From: Chiua virens
Lineage: Eukaryota; Basidiomycota; Agaricomycetes; Boletales; Boletaceae
DNA: 64,000 nt
Assembly: GCA_019787685.1 (NCBI GenBank)
Contig: JAHNUO010000058.1
Location: forward strand, 1 to 64,000
Direction: 5' to 3'
This document shows, piece by piece, positions 32,696 to 42,579 of this stretch (position 1 is its first letter; every line of letters begins with the position of its first letter). The notes beneath the pieces were generated by a model that saw nothing but the letters and a program-made list of their open reading frames with translations, did no database searches and was not told the DNA's origin. A program made the translations under genes and the position numbers.

Positions 32696-32956
32696 CTAAG
32701 TATGCTGAAATGGGGCAGAGGGTTCAAAATAAGTGTCAGCATCAGCTTTAAAGTCTGTGGTTGTATTCAATCCAGCTGCCTTAGCCTGCTTGATTGAATT
32801 GTAGCCCAATTCAGCTGACTGCACCATATTTGCCTGGTTAAACCAAACCAGACTTCCTCTGCCTTGTGAGAGGTCATCCCATTTTGGATAGCTTTCTCTT
32901 TGGCTGATATCTGGACGATCTTCACTTGCAACAACTAAATCTAATAAAGACTTCAA
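32696..32956 (-). CDS. Conserved fragment of a repeated, unrecognised gene
   Basis: An 86-residue open frame (KSLLDLVVASEDRPD near the start, QGRGSLVWFNQANMVQSAEL in the middle, ending EPSAPFQHT). A decayed relative at 24.1 kb preserves the same QGRGSLVWFNQ core, so the frame is real coding sequence or was until recently. Nucleotide similarity between the copies extends into 33.2-33.4 kb. Splice signals could link it to other exons but I could not fix a model. Function unknown. The DNA here is CpG-poor until about 33400, where composition changes sharply, so this is probably the right edge of a repeat. Confidence 0.45.
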   Translation of the reverse strand: MKSLLDLVVASEDRPDISQRESYPKWDDLSQGRGSLVWFNQANMVQSAELGYNSIKQAKAAGLNTTTDFKADADTYFEPSAPFQHT

Positions 32957-33342
32957 TTCACTCTATTTGCCTAGGCAGTAAACTCAAGAAAATCTTACCA
33001 CTAATATCCAGGTTAAAATGATAAAACAGTACAGAGGGGTACAGGAGCAAAACCCCCACAGGAAGCTCAAGTATCACACCAAGCTCCCAAATAACAAGCC
33101 AGGCATTCTCTTGAGAGTTAAAATACTCATGAAAATGGTAGAAATGTAAGTGCAACCAAACATTAGACCAAATTCTTACCTTTCTTGTGGTAAGTCATGA
33201 GGGCACAAAGACCTCCTGCAATGTTTTTTCAATCGGCATGTGGAAGTGTATGAACTCTTCCTCCAGGAATGTTTGGGCAGAAATTGAAAAAGAGCCCAAA
33301 TTGAGCCACCACTGGCTTTTCTAACTTCCTTGCAGGGCTAGC

Positions 33343-33801
33343 CTAGTACTGAACAGTATTTTGAAACCTTCCTGCACATGCTGGAAAGTATAACTTTATA
33401 TAGGATGGAACGGGAGTATCGGAATGACTGGCGATGGTATCTTGCGGGTCCGGCTGACGTTTCTTGCGTTGATGAAATTTCTTCTGAGGTGGTTCTGGGA
33501 AGGATGTGGTGAGTGTGCAGTGTGGAGGCAGCGAGAAAGAGTGACTTGTCATTGTGCCGGCTTCATCGACTGATGGAAGGGACTTGGAGGCGTCGCGCTT
33601 GTGTAGAATTGGATCGTTGTCTGATGAGACGAGGGCAGAAACCTTATACTGATCGGAATTGATTGTGTCAGGTTCGGGTGTATGACCGGTGCTGGTCGAT
33701 ACGTGAGATAGTGGGCGAAGGGCGGCAACCTCTTTCGCGAGTGCTACAAATCCGATTGGATGTGAGATATAAGGAGTGAAGTGAATGTCGAACGATGCCA
33801 C
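33343..33801 (-). CDS. Open frame at the repeat boundary, possible last exon
   Basis: A 152-codon frame (GTG at its first codon) with a plausible composition (Ser/Thr/Pro-rich, EPPQKKFHQRKKRQPD basic patch). Its last 20 or so codons lie in the repeat-derived DNA. It follows the ParB-like gene on the same strand and could be a terminal exon, but no splice junction I can place brings it into frame with confidence. Confidence 0.3.
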   Translation of the reverse strand: MASFDIHFTPYISHPIGFVALAKEVAALRPLSHVSTSTGHTPEPDTINSDQYKVSALVSSDNDPILHKRDASKSLPSVDEAGTMTSHSFSLPPHCTLTTSFPEPPQKKFHQRKKRQPDPQDTIASHSDTPVPSYIKLYFPACAGRFQNTVQY

Positions 33802-33980
33802 TCACATTCCGTAGATAATAAGAAGGCCAGGTGATCTGAGGAATATGAATGGAATATTAGTGATGCGAACGGAAACGATATTGATGAATATCAACGAGAC
33901 TGAAAGTCAAGGTTAAAATGTGAGATATCTGTGGACATACACAATCGTAGACACTTACTCTACATGAAAACGCATATATC

Positions 33981-34046
33981 GCGCACATCGCACATCGTGT
34001 GAAATGCGCATACATTGCGCACATCATGTACACGTCGAAGTGCGCA
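33981..34046. repeat. 30-bp dyad motif, copies 1 and 2
   Basis: Copies at 33981-34010 and 34017-34046, six bases apart, downstream of the last placed exon (in intron 7 or the 3' region). Pattern GCGCAYATC-N12-GAARTGCGC with one or two deviations; the half-sites are inverted relative to each other. Confidence 0.75.
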
Positions 34047-34093
34047 GGCCACACGTCAACGTAGATGATTGTAATATTATGAACCACACTCAC

Positions 34094-37000
34094 CATCAGG
34101 GTTCGGCGGTAACATTTGAGTTGCAATCGGAGTCGTCGCATCATCGGCGGACACTCGACACTCCATCTGATCCGGGTGATATTCATCTAAAACGTCAGAC
34201 GCTATCTCACTTGACGCTTCATCGGCTGGTGGCGCTACAGGGTCGTCGATGTCCATCCTCTCGTCAGAGCGTGGGGTCACGGTACGTGCTTCCACTGCCT
34301 GTTGAATTACCTCTGTATGTATGATAATACGTCGATGATCAACATAATCACATAAATGCAACATGATTGAAACACGACGAACCTTGTGACTCGACCGTCT
34401 CCTGTGTCGTCTTATCTTTGCCCATCGTCTCAGCACTTCCCATGGTCTCAGACTCGCCCATCAGCTCACTCCCATCCTGAGCCAGCTCAACAGAATTCAA
34501 GAATGATTGTCGGAGATCATGTAACAAGTCGTTGGCTTCCTTGCGCGTGTAAACATAAAACGCCCTTGATTCCATGTATCGAATGGACGTAGATCTAGCC
34601 GCCGTGTGACCAGGGACATCGATGCGCAATTTTTCCTCCTGATTGCGTGACTTTAACGGGTCAAAGTCATCGTCGTGCGGATATTGACGTTGAACGTATG
34701 CGTTGTCGCTCATTGTCTGAATGAATCTCAGTATGTAACATGACACACTGAATAGGTATCGAAACACACACACCTCGACTAGGTTGACCAAAGACGTCAC
34801 GACGGCAGTGTGAAGTGCGGGCTTGTCGCGGAACTTGAGTGCGCCTGTACAGTCGGCCCATGCTGATGGGACCGTCACGATGTAGTCGACGGCCTTTTGC
34901 AAGGCACGTTGTTGATGCACGAGCTTCGTCTCGCGGTGATAGTCGGTCAGTTCTTGCTCTAGAGAGAACGCGCACTCCACGTAAGTCGGGTTGTAGATCC
35001 CGTCAGGCCATGTCAAGGTACCAGGAGGAGGGTCGTGGTAGTCTTGAGGTATCCATTTCGATACGTTCTTCTGTTTTCCTAATGAGAGAGTCTTCTGAAC
35101 GAGTGTGGACGACGTAGAAGAAGTCGAAACGAGATGGCGAGTGGCGTCGTGTTCGAACTTGTTGCGCAGGAATGCAGCACCACCGTCCGGTTGGTACATA
35201 ATGAGTGCAGGACGATACGAGAGGACAGCGCTGGCCTCTGCGAGGATCATGGCAGCGAGCGTGGGCATGTGTCGGTAGTATGAACTGAGGGAGATAGCGC
35301 TGTACTCTGCCGTGTGGAATCGCCAAGTATGCTTACCTGGGAACCGAGCATTGTTGACGGCTTCTCCAGTAAGTTTGGACGCGCGACTCCACGGACCGTT
35401 TATGTCTGGAATGTTGGTCTTCGGGTCCTTGCGGCTAGCGTCCTTCTTGTACTTGCTGCACGCGTTGATGATTGTCGTGACATCGTTGTGCAACGCCTTG
35501 AGTTCTGCGTCGCGTGAGTCCCTCTCTGCCCACTTCTTCGCACGCTCTTCTCTCAGCACATCTGAATCTGGACCGTTTGCATCCGAGTCGCGCAACATGA
35601 CACCTTCGATATCTTCCGGCTCGTCGTCAATCTCTTCTTCTTCGACATCATCGTCAACAACGTCGGTGTCGCTTCCATCGACCTTCTTGGCAGATCGCTT
35701 GAGGTAGCCAAAGAGAGCATGTAGTTCCATGACTTTCTTCGGGCGTGTTGGGATGTTCATTTGCGTCAGTTGTCGTTGTAGATTGATGTAGGCAGGGTAG
35801 TTGTACCATATTGACAGCATAATCTGTATGGTTTTTTTTATCAGCGTGTGACAAGAATCGCGGTGCAATCGTACACTGTGAAGAACGACAATGCGGCGTG
35901 ATGGCTTGATGTCTGGATGCGACAACACAACACGTCTAAGTTCCGCCGTGTCAGCTCCTGGGTTCCACGGAGGCGGGTGCAAATCCTTGTACGCTAGGTA
36001 AGGACTGAACCACATCGACAACTGTGAGATGAAAAACGGTCAGTAACAATGTCGTGTGTACCGACGATCTGCGCAAATAGGGGTTTTATCGAAATGCGCG
36101 AACACACAGGTCGCATGTGTGTACACACAATACAAGTCGATTACGAACGGTTAGCGCATATAGAGTATGGAACAAACTGAATAAATGAACGGAATATATT
36201 GCTTACCTCCGTCAATGCATCTGGAATAATGTCGAGTAGACTTTCCATGTGTGAATACACGGCTCGACACATGAAAGGAAACATACAACCTTGCTCGTCG
36301 TTCCAGGTTGTGAGACTGAGAACGAACTGCATTTTCGGTGCACAGTTGTGCACCGCCTTCTTGGCTTCATCCGACAGTCCCATCATGGCGATCTCTCCGG
36401 ACCTCTCCAATTCGTCGACGGTGTCAGACACACTGGAGACGACGGTCTCGACGTACAGCCAGAATGCGCTACTCCACTCAACGTCCTCGCCGCATGCGAA
36501 CACATGAGATGCGCTTGTCCCAGGTCCCAGGTGCTCGACGAACGCCGCATTCACGATGTCCCGTATCGGTGGTAAAACTGCTTCAACGATCGGAACCTGT
36601 CTCCTCAAATCCTTGAGCATCAATGCTGATGCGGCAGCATCATCTTGCGGGATGTCTTCGAAGTCCATGTCCTTCGCGTTGAAGCACATCCGGAAGACCT
36701 TCTCCATAGCGTCACAAAAATACGTTAAAACCTGTAGCGTAGTATTAGATTCCAAGTCGAATAAAATCTGTTAGGTTGTCGGACTTACACCACCAGACGG
36801 TCCCATCATTGTCGAATGAAGAGGTGCCAACTTCAACGACCCCTTGCGGTCGAAAATCTGCGTCCCCATCGGCACGAATTTGTCCAGGAACGCCCACGCG
36901 TAGTCCATACGCAATAGATCGTTTTGTTTGTATGCGGTTCCTTTTGATACAGCGAGCGTCGGCACTGATTTCCAGTCATTCTTCGGGGACGGTTTCGCTG

Positions 37001-38064
37001 AGTGCATCTTGAATTTTTGTACAAGTCCTTCTTCAGGCGATTCTTTATATACGTGTTCGTATTGGTTTCTAGAGAGGTGTAGCCCAAGTTCGTAGTCCAA
37101 TTTGTCTACAAATTAGTGTCAGCCTGACGCAATCGAACATACCGTGTATGCATGTGTATGATCTGGCGCATATCGAGTACACACTGATGTGCGCAGAAAG
37201 TATGCCGCACATCGAGCGTCAATCGATGTGCACCGTGTCAACTAGACGGTTACCACAATGAAATCAACGACTCACCTAGGTCATAAATGATCACGATCCA
37301 CTCTCCACCAAACGCTATAGAACCGTCAATCTCATCTCGCTTCGGCTTCGCGATCTTGTTCTCCTCGTCGATCTCCATGTCGTCGACGTCCGTGAGCTTC
37401 GTCTTCTCCAGTGCCTTCATTCCCCTCACGCTCTCTTTCTTCGCTTTACCGAGAAACGTGTGGTATTGCTCCAATGCTGCAATTCGATGCTGCCCGCTCG
37501 CAACAATGATCGCCGATTGCCCGGTTTCAATCACACGCTTCTGTGCATCTAAGGTCAGTTCCATATATTTCAGGTCTTCCATCGCATGCCCGTCAGACCC
37601 ATAGCTGCCTGCCTTGACGTCCTCCTTCCGGATCGCAACCGGGATCGCATTCGCCACCTTGAACCGGTTGACTCCGTCGACCATGAACGACGTTACCAGT
37701 TTGTTCACCTGGTCCTTGATCAAGTCCCGGTCGTTCCACCGACGGAACGTCATCTTCGACTTGTTGGTCACCACGTCGAACTTCGAATACCTGATCAACG
37801 CGCTCGACAGCCGCTTGTCCTTCTCGACATCCGCCTTCTCTGCGGCTGTGAACGTTCCCGTCTTCACTTGCCCTTTATTCAGCAACAAAGAAGATCCGAC
37901 GGTATTCTATATTTTTTACTTACTTTCAGCTTCGTGTACTCTGTCAATTGTATTGTATCACTCACCTTCGATCCACCCCCTTCTCCTTCACTTCTCCCTT
38001 TTTTCTTCATCGCCGTTTCGGATCCCTTCCCCTTCCCCTTTGTATCAGTCGTATTTTTGGGCAT
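34094..38064 (-). CDS. Large protein with ParB/sulfiredoxin-like motif, seven exons placed
   Basis: Exons 37966-38064, 37276-37906, 36789-37105, 36207-36731, 34774-36021, 34383-34716 and 34094-34312, with GT-AG junctions whose phases agree throughout. This gives about 1,124 codons, and the C-terminus beyond the donor at 34093 is unresolved. It starts MPKNTTDTKGKGKG, a Lys/Gly-rich tail. Residues about 95-182 read like a ParB/Srx domain: a helix, NAIPVAI, a spacer, then AIIVASGQHRIAALEQY with the G-x-H-R signature at 171-174. The rest is helical with an acidic run (near 641-665). Introns 2, 4 and 7 are long (170, 185 and >100 bp) and hold a dyad motif; the others are 57-70 bp. The composition is CpG-rich and uninterrupted, so the gene looks intact. 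Fold assignment is by motif only and the function is unknown. Confidence 0.6.
36071..36100. repeat. 30-bp dyad motif, copy 3, in intron 4
   Basis: GCGCAAATA...CGAAATGCGCG. A left half-site alone (GCGCATATAG) follows at 36153 in the same intron. Confidence 0.7.
37166..37234. repeat. 30-bp dyad motif, copies 4 and 5, in intron 2
   Basis: Copy 37166-37195 matches well (GCGCATATC...GATGTGCGCA). Copy 37205-37234 is weaker (CCGCACATC...GATGTGCACC). The paired arrangement resembles 33981-34046. Confidence 0.7.
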
Positions 38065-38192
38065 GTGGTTAGATCGTAGATCGTGGTACAAATATTCGAA
38101 TTGATCTGATACCACTTATTCTTTCATTTTAACTTTCTCAATTTGGTATTACGAGCGTTTACATCACGTGCTATCGGCGCTTCTGCTTATCC

Positions 38193-38222
38193 GCGCATAT
38201 CATTGTATATTACAAGTGCGCC
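38193..38222. repeat. 30-bp dyad motif, copy 6, upstream of the gene
   Basis: GCGCATATC...CAAGTGCGCC, 129 bp upstream of the ATG at 38064, where a regulator could act. Confidence 0.7.
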
Positions 38223-39344
38223 ATTCAGCTGTATTACTCGCGCTATATCACATTCATTTGTATCGTACTTATATATTATTCTACTGTCAGAAAAGTATAC
38301 ATCTCAGCTATGGGCTCACCTTGGCCTGCGTGTTCCCAGTGGAGAAGGCACCAGAAGTTGGCACCGATTCTTGGTCGACAACTTGACTCGCCACGATCGT
38401 TCTGGTCGTGTCGCTTCATGTCTTCGTTGTGATTGTGGTTTCTGCGGTGTTTTCATCGCCTGCTGAGTCGGCAGTCACATCGGCCGGTGTGATTCAACAT
38501 CCACAAGGGTTGAACACAACGCGTGGACAATGCCACAATGTGTCGCATCGTCGGCGCGTTGTGTTATCCTCTCGTCTTCACTGTGTCGATGTTGTCGTGT
38601 GACGTTGTTGGCGTGGAGGTGGCATGGAGACGGAGGGGGGAGGGGAGAACAGGAGGGAGTCGTCGTCGTCGTCGTCGTCGTCGCTTCTTCGTAGCACGTT
38701 GCGTTGTGTCATGGCGCTGTGTCCTCCTTCTTGTCTGCAGTGACCTGAACACACACTGCAGAGAAGGACAGAGGAGTGGTCCTGGCACGTCGTATCACTT
38801 TGCCGTGCCATGCCGCATCCTCGTCCTCGTCCTCATCCTCGTCCTCTTCGTTTTCACATCGTGTCATTGTGCCATCCATCCATGTGGTCGAGGGTGAGGT
38901 GGTACAAAGATCCATGGAGGAGGGTAGGTAACGTGCTCTGGCAGGGAGGGTGACGTGCAGGCTCAGTGATACACTTTGATATTGTCTCACCGCGCGGCAT
39001 TATCATTGTGGCTCATTGTGGCATTCGTGTCCACCTCGCACGACAGGTGTGGGTGAGGGCTACAAAGGGAGTTGACGCGTGGGAGCACTCGTGTCCTGGC
39101 CTTCTCATGATCTGGCGATCCGAAGCCTGCACGCGAGGAGAGGTCGATGTGAAGACGAGGCAAGATGAACACGACACAACAACAATGCGACTCATTGCCG
39201 CGTCGTCGTCATGTCGTGTCATGTCCCATTCGATCTCGTCGCCCTCACACAAAGGGTTGGAGGGTGAGGAGTGAGGAGCAGCGTATGACTTGCAGGGGGA
39301 GGCGTGAGAGGGCAAGGTGCAGGAGCCTTAAGGTATAGGGCAGT
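38223..39344. other. CpG-rich non-coding DNA with trinucleotide runs
   Basis: Upstream of the ParB-like gene. It contains a (GTC)n run at about 38659-38690 and a (CTCGTC)n-like run near 38815-38850. Open frames here are repeats of these low-complexity tracts and are not credible genes. Confidence 0.5.
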
Positions 39345-40090
39345 AAACGCGACGTTTCGACAATGCGACATATATCGCATCCTCGTCTCATCGCAACAAA
39401 CCGGTGGTGGGTCGTCATCATGGGGTGTGGAGGGGGCCTGGGTCATCACCTCATTCGTCGGGTCCGACTCGTTGAGCCTCGAGGGGGGGAAGGAGACAGA
39501 GACAGAGAACAGAGGTGGAGGAGTTGTCGTTGTCACAATGAACCGGTAGTGGGTCGCCGTCATGGGGTGTTGGGAGCGAAGAGGAGGGGTGTCGTCACCT
39601 CGTTTATCACATTCAACTCGTCAAGCCTCCAGGAGGGAGAGGGAGGGAGGAGAAGTGGATTCGTCGTCATCGTCTCGTCGCGACGAACCGGTGGTGGGTC
39701 GCCATCGTGGGGTGTGGGGAGAGGTGAGGAGGGGGGTCATCGTGCCATTCGTTGTGTCCAACTCTTCGAGCCTCGAGGGGGGAGGAGGAGACAGAGACAG
39801 AGAAGATGGGAGGAGGAGGAGGAGGAGTCACGATGAACCGGTGGTGGGTCGCCATCATGGGTGTGGGGACAGAAGAGAAGGGGTGTCGTCACCTCGTTCG
39901 TCACCTTCGCCTCGTCAAGCCTCCAGGAGGGAGAGGGAGGGAGGTGGAGTGGAGTCGTCGTTGTCGTTGTCGTCTCGTCACAATGAACTGGTGGTGGGTC
40001 GCCATCGTGGGGTGTGGGGAGAGGAGAGCAGGGGGGTCGTCGTGGCATTCCTCGCGTCCGGCTCCTCGAGCCTCAAGCAGGGAAATCGAA
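39345..40090. repeat. Minisatellite, 142-150-bp unit, five copies, two alternating subtypes
   Basis: The word CCGGTGGTGGGTCG (with variants) starts at 39401, 39543, 39688, 39838 and 39988. Odd units are followed by GAGCCTCGAGGGGGG and even units by CAAGCCTCCAGGAGGGAGAG, so the true period is a pair of units of about 290-300 bp. Because the unit length is often a multiple of 3, long open frames appear on both strands; I do not call them genes. Confidence 0.85.
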
Positions 40091-40482
40091 ATAGTGAGGT
40101 GAGGTGGCACAGAGGAGCCTGAGGGGGAAGGAAGGGGGAGTCCACAGTAGGTGACGTCCCAGTGCAGCACTACAGCGATGCGACAATGTCCTGCGTCGTC
40201 ATCGCAGCACTTTGTGACTTCGCCGTCTCCAGGTGGCACACGGTTGTTCGCCACGTCGTCGTCGTCAAGTGATCTATGCGTAGGGGTAGCAGAGCGGGGA
40301 AGACAGGTGAGGTCCGTGAGGTGTAGGAGGTCAGGGATGTGCGCTTGCACCCCATGATCCGTGGTAGTTCCATATATGGCAACCCACACCCATGGACACC
40401 CGTCCAACCTGTCCCGGGTGTCCCGTACTCCTACAGTTCCATGGATGTCAACGTACTGTAGAGCTAATTATTCATATATTTC

Positions 40483-40512
40483 GCGCATTTCATTCACTTG
40501 TGGAAGTGCGCC
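40483..40512. repeat. 30-bp dyad motif, copy 7
   Basis: GCGCATTTC...GGAAGTGCGCC, in CpG-poorer AT-rich DNA 2.4 kb upstream of the ParB-like gene. Confidence 0.7.
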
Positions 40513-40810
40513 ATCTGATCCATTCTTCATACATGTACTTCAAACTTAGACTACGTACACAACATGAATACATGAATAATTAATTTTACCTTTCGGATAA
40601 GTCTAAATGCAGCAGGCGACATCATCACACATGTGCAAATAACTTCACCTGCTCAATTTAGACTTATCTTAAACTCACAATGTATTATTTATATTTTGTG
40701 CTCTGTCCTAAATAATTCAAATGCTGTCGTGATTGTGTAATATGCAGTCAAATTACCATTTTTGGTTTTGTATATAGCATTTATATTAGTAGTTTATATT
40801 GTTGGATTGT

Positions 40811-40840
40811 GCGCATATCACATATACCTTGAAGTGCGCC
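40811..40840. repeat. 30-bp dyad motif, copy 8
   Basis: GCGCATATC...TGAAGTGCGCC. Just beyond it, 40860-41040 contains telomere-like words (CTTACCC, TTAGGGTTAC, CCCTAGGG) but no true telomere array. Confidence 0.7.
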
Positions 40841-41028
40841 ATACATGTAGTCATTTCCTTACCCGAACCTTACCCTTACCCTAATGTATTTGTAAAAATG
40901 TACTAGAATGCTGAACAGACTCTTATGATCTCATTCTTTTTGCTATGTCAAATGTGATCTTATGGACCATTTAGATAGGGGTATTTCCATATTTAGATGG
41001 ATTAGGGTTACAATGTAACCCTAGGGTG

Positions 41029-42118
41029 CTAGGGTTGGACAGCAGAAGTGATGCATAACTGAGGGCCGATCGGAAACGATGTAAACTTCTGGCAAGGTTT
41101 GTTGTTTTCATCATAGCGGGCCTCCTCGCACTCGGGACACTCGGTGGAACGAGCAAATGGTCCCGTGAACGCAATACACTTGCAAGGACATATGTCAACA
41201 GTCATTTCCTCGATACCGCTTAGTTCGGCAGCGATGGTTTTGATGCGGGAGATCCCTGGTAGCTCGAGAACCGGATTGAATTGTTGCAAGGCAGCACGTA
41301 CTTTGAGATAGTCTTCATCAGCGTTCTTGAGTTCGAGGTAGAGGCGAATGGCGAGTCGGAGAATGGGGTCCCTGTCAAGGTTCAGTGTATCTTGTAGTGG
41401 GTGGCGCAGGCGATCAATGGCTTCCTTTGAGAGTCCGGTATTGGGATCGTCGAGAGAAGCTGTTTGCAGGCCGAGAATGAATGCAAGGGATGCACGTAGA
41501 TCAGCAAGCTTAACGTTGTCGTAGATCTCGTTCAGAAGCACGTCGGCGTCGGCGTCGAGAGATGGAGGTAGATCCCGACCAGAGGAATCTGGGCTCAAAA
41601 CGCCTTGGTTGGTATCAGGCTCATCAGGCAGGGAATCTGAAGAATGAGGTGGAGGGGAGTGGGGGTGAAAGCCAGGACCGGGAGAAGGCATTGGGGACCA
41701 TCTGCGAGGGGGAGAATTGGGGAGTGTTGAAGCTCGCGGATGTTGAGAAGGTTCGGGGTCTGCAAACTCGTTGTCACTGTCTGCGTCTTCAACAGTGGCT
41801 TGCAGAGAATGCTGGGCCGGTAAGTAGATACACAAAGACAAAATATCGATGGTGAAACCTACCTCTCGCAGGGGAGAATTGGTTGTATCGAGCCCGGTCT
41901 GCATGGAGGTACGCAAGCTCTCGAAATGCAAATCTTCGCGCGATTCTGGAGTTACTCGGCCGGCTGGAGGCAAGAATGAGATCTTGGTAGTTTCCTGTAG
42001 CGAGCGCTCTATCGGCCTTAGCGTCGTCGTCACGATACTTTTTGTGGGTGCGATATGTCGAATGGGAAACTTGGGTCGGCGTGCCTCCGCATCGTCGTCG
42101 ACAATTGCAAGTCGGCAT
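41029..42118 (-). pseudogene. N-terminal part of a CACTA/Plavaka-like transposase
   Basis: ATG 42118 opens a Cys-rich start (MPTCNCRRRC), exon 41863-42118. A 64-bp intron (41799-41862, donor GTAGGT, acceptor AAG) joins in phase to 41029-41798. The second exon has a Pro/Ser-rich linker, a helical segment, and near its end CPCKCIAFTGPF...ECPECEEARYDE then FTSFPIGPQL. That zinc-binding block and 'FPIGPQL' motif precede the catalytic tnp2-type transposase domain in basidiomycete Plavaka elements. Here the frame stops (TAG 41029-41031) within about 10 residues of that motif, so the catalytic domain is absent. It is either a truncated element or a kept N-terminal gene. The 334-codon exon itself is free of stops. 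Confidence 0.6.
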
Positions 42119-42126
42119 ATCTAGAA

Positions 42127-42188
42127 GAACTGCTGGACGTTGGGAAAAAAGCTAGAGGGAAAGTTCTTTGTCCAACGTCCAGTAGTTC
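42127..42188. repeat. Inverted repeat with 17-bp arms
   Basis: GAACTGCTGGACGTTGG (42127-42143) faces CCAACGTCCAGTAGTTC (42172-42188), one mismatch, 28-nt loop. It begins 8 bp upstream of the transposase-like ATG and could be a transposon terminus or regulatory hairpin. Confidence 0.7.
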
Positions 42189-42279
42189 GAGGTCAGTAGA
42201 TACCAGGCCCAACGACAGTGCTTGGACGAAGAAAGAAGGCCGGTCCACCGGGACGGGTAGCCGATGGAGTCAATCGAGT

Positions 42280-42359
42280 CTCGTATCTTGCTCGTTTACC
42301 TCGTAACTTGTTGGTTTAACTCGTATCTTGCTCACTTATTTCGTATCTTGTTCATTATT
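42280..42359. repeat. 20-bp tandem repeat, four units
   Basis: Four units of about CTCGTATCTTGCTCRYTTAY in register, with increasing divergence. The rest of 42119-42579 holds no recognised gene and serves as 5' region of the next gene. Confidence 0.75.
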
Positions 42360-42579
42360 TCGATGGTATGATGTCATTTTGTAAAAGATGGGAGGAATCG
42401 ACACTCCCGTTGTATTTCCGTGTATGCGCAAATTAACATTTGTATATGTTTGTACTACTCTGGATTTCTATGTTGTAGGTTTTGACTGGGGATCAATCCC
42501 TAATCAAAACCTCCTCCCAAGCATTAGTTCACTTCATCTTATCTTTCTTTTTGAGAGAGCACATTAACCTAACCACCCA

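Noticed and set aside
36753..38115. Separate genes for each open segment of the ParB-like locus
   Set aside because: Consecutive segments join through consensus GT-AG introns with matching phase, so a single gene is the simpler reading.
38564..38811. Arg/Asp-rich open frames near the GTC run
   Set aside because: Products of a trinucleotide microsatellite in each frame, not independent coding sequence.
39562..40122. 186-codon open frame across the minisatellite
   Set aside because: It is made of repeat units whose length happens to keep the frame open; the opposite strand is open too and there is no domain.
40860..41040. Telomere repeat array
   Set aside because: Only a few TTAGGG-like words in both orientations; no tandem array, so not a telomere or clear fusion site.
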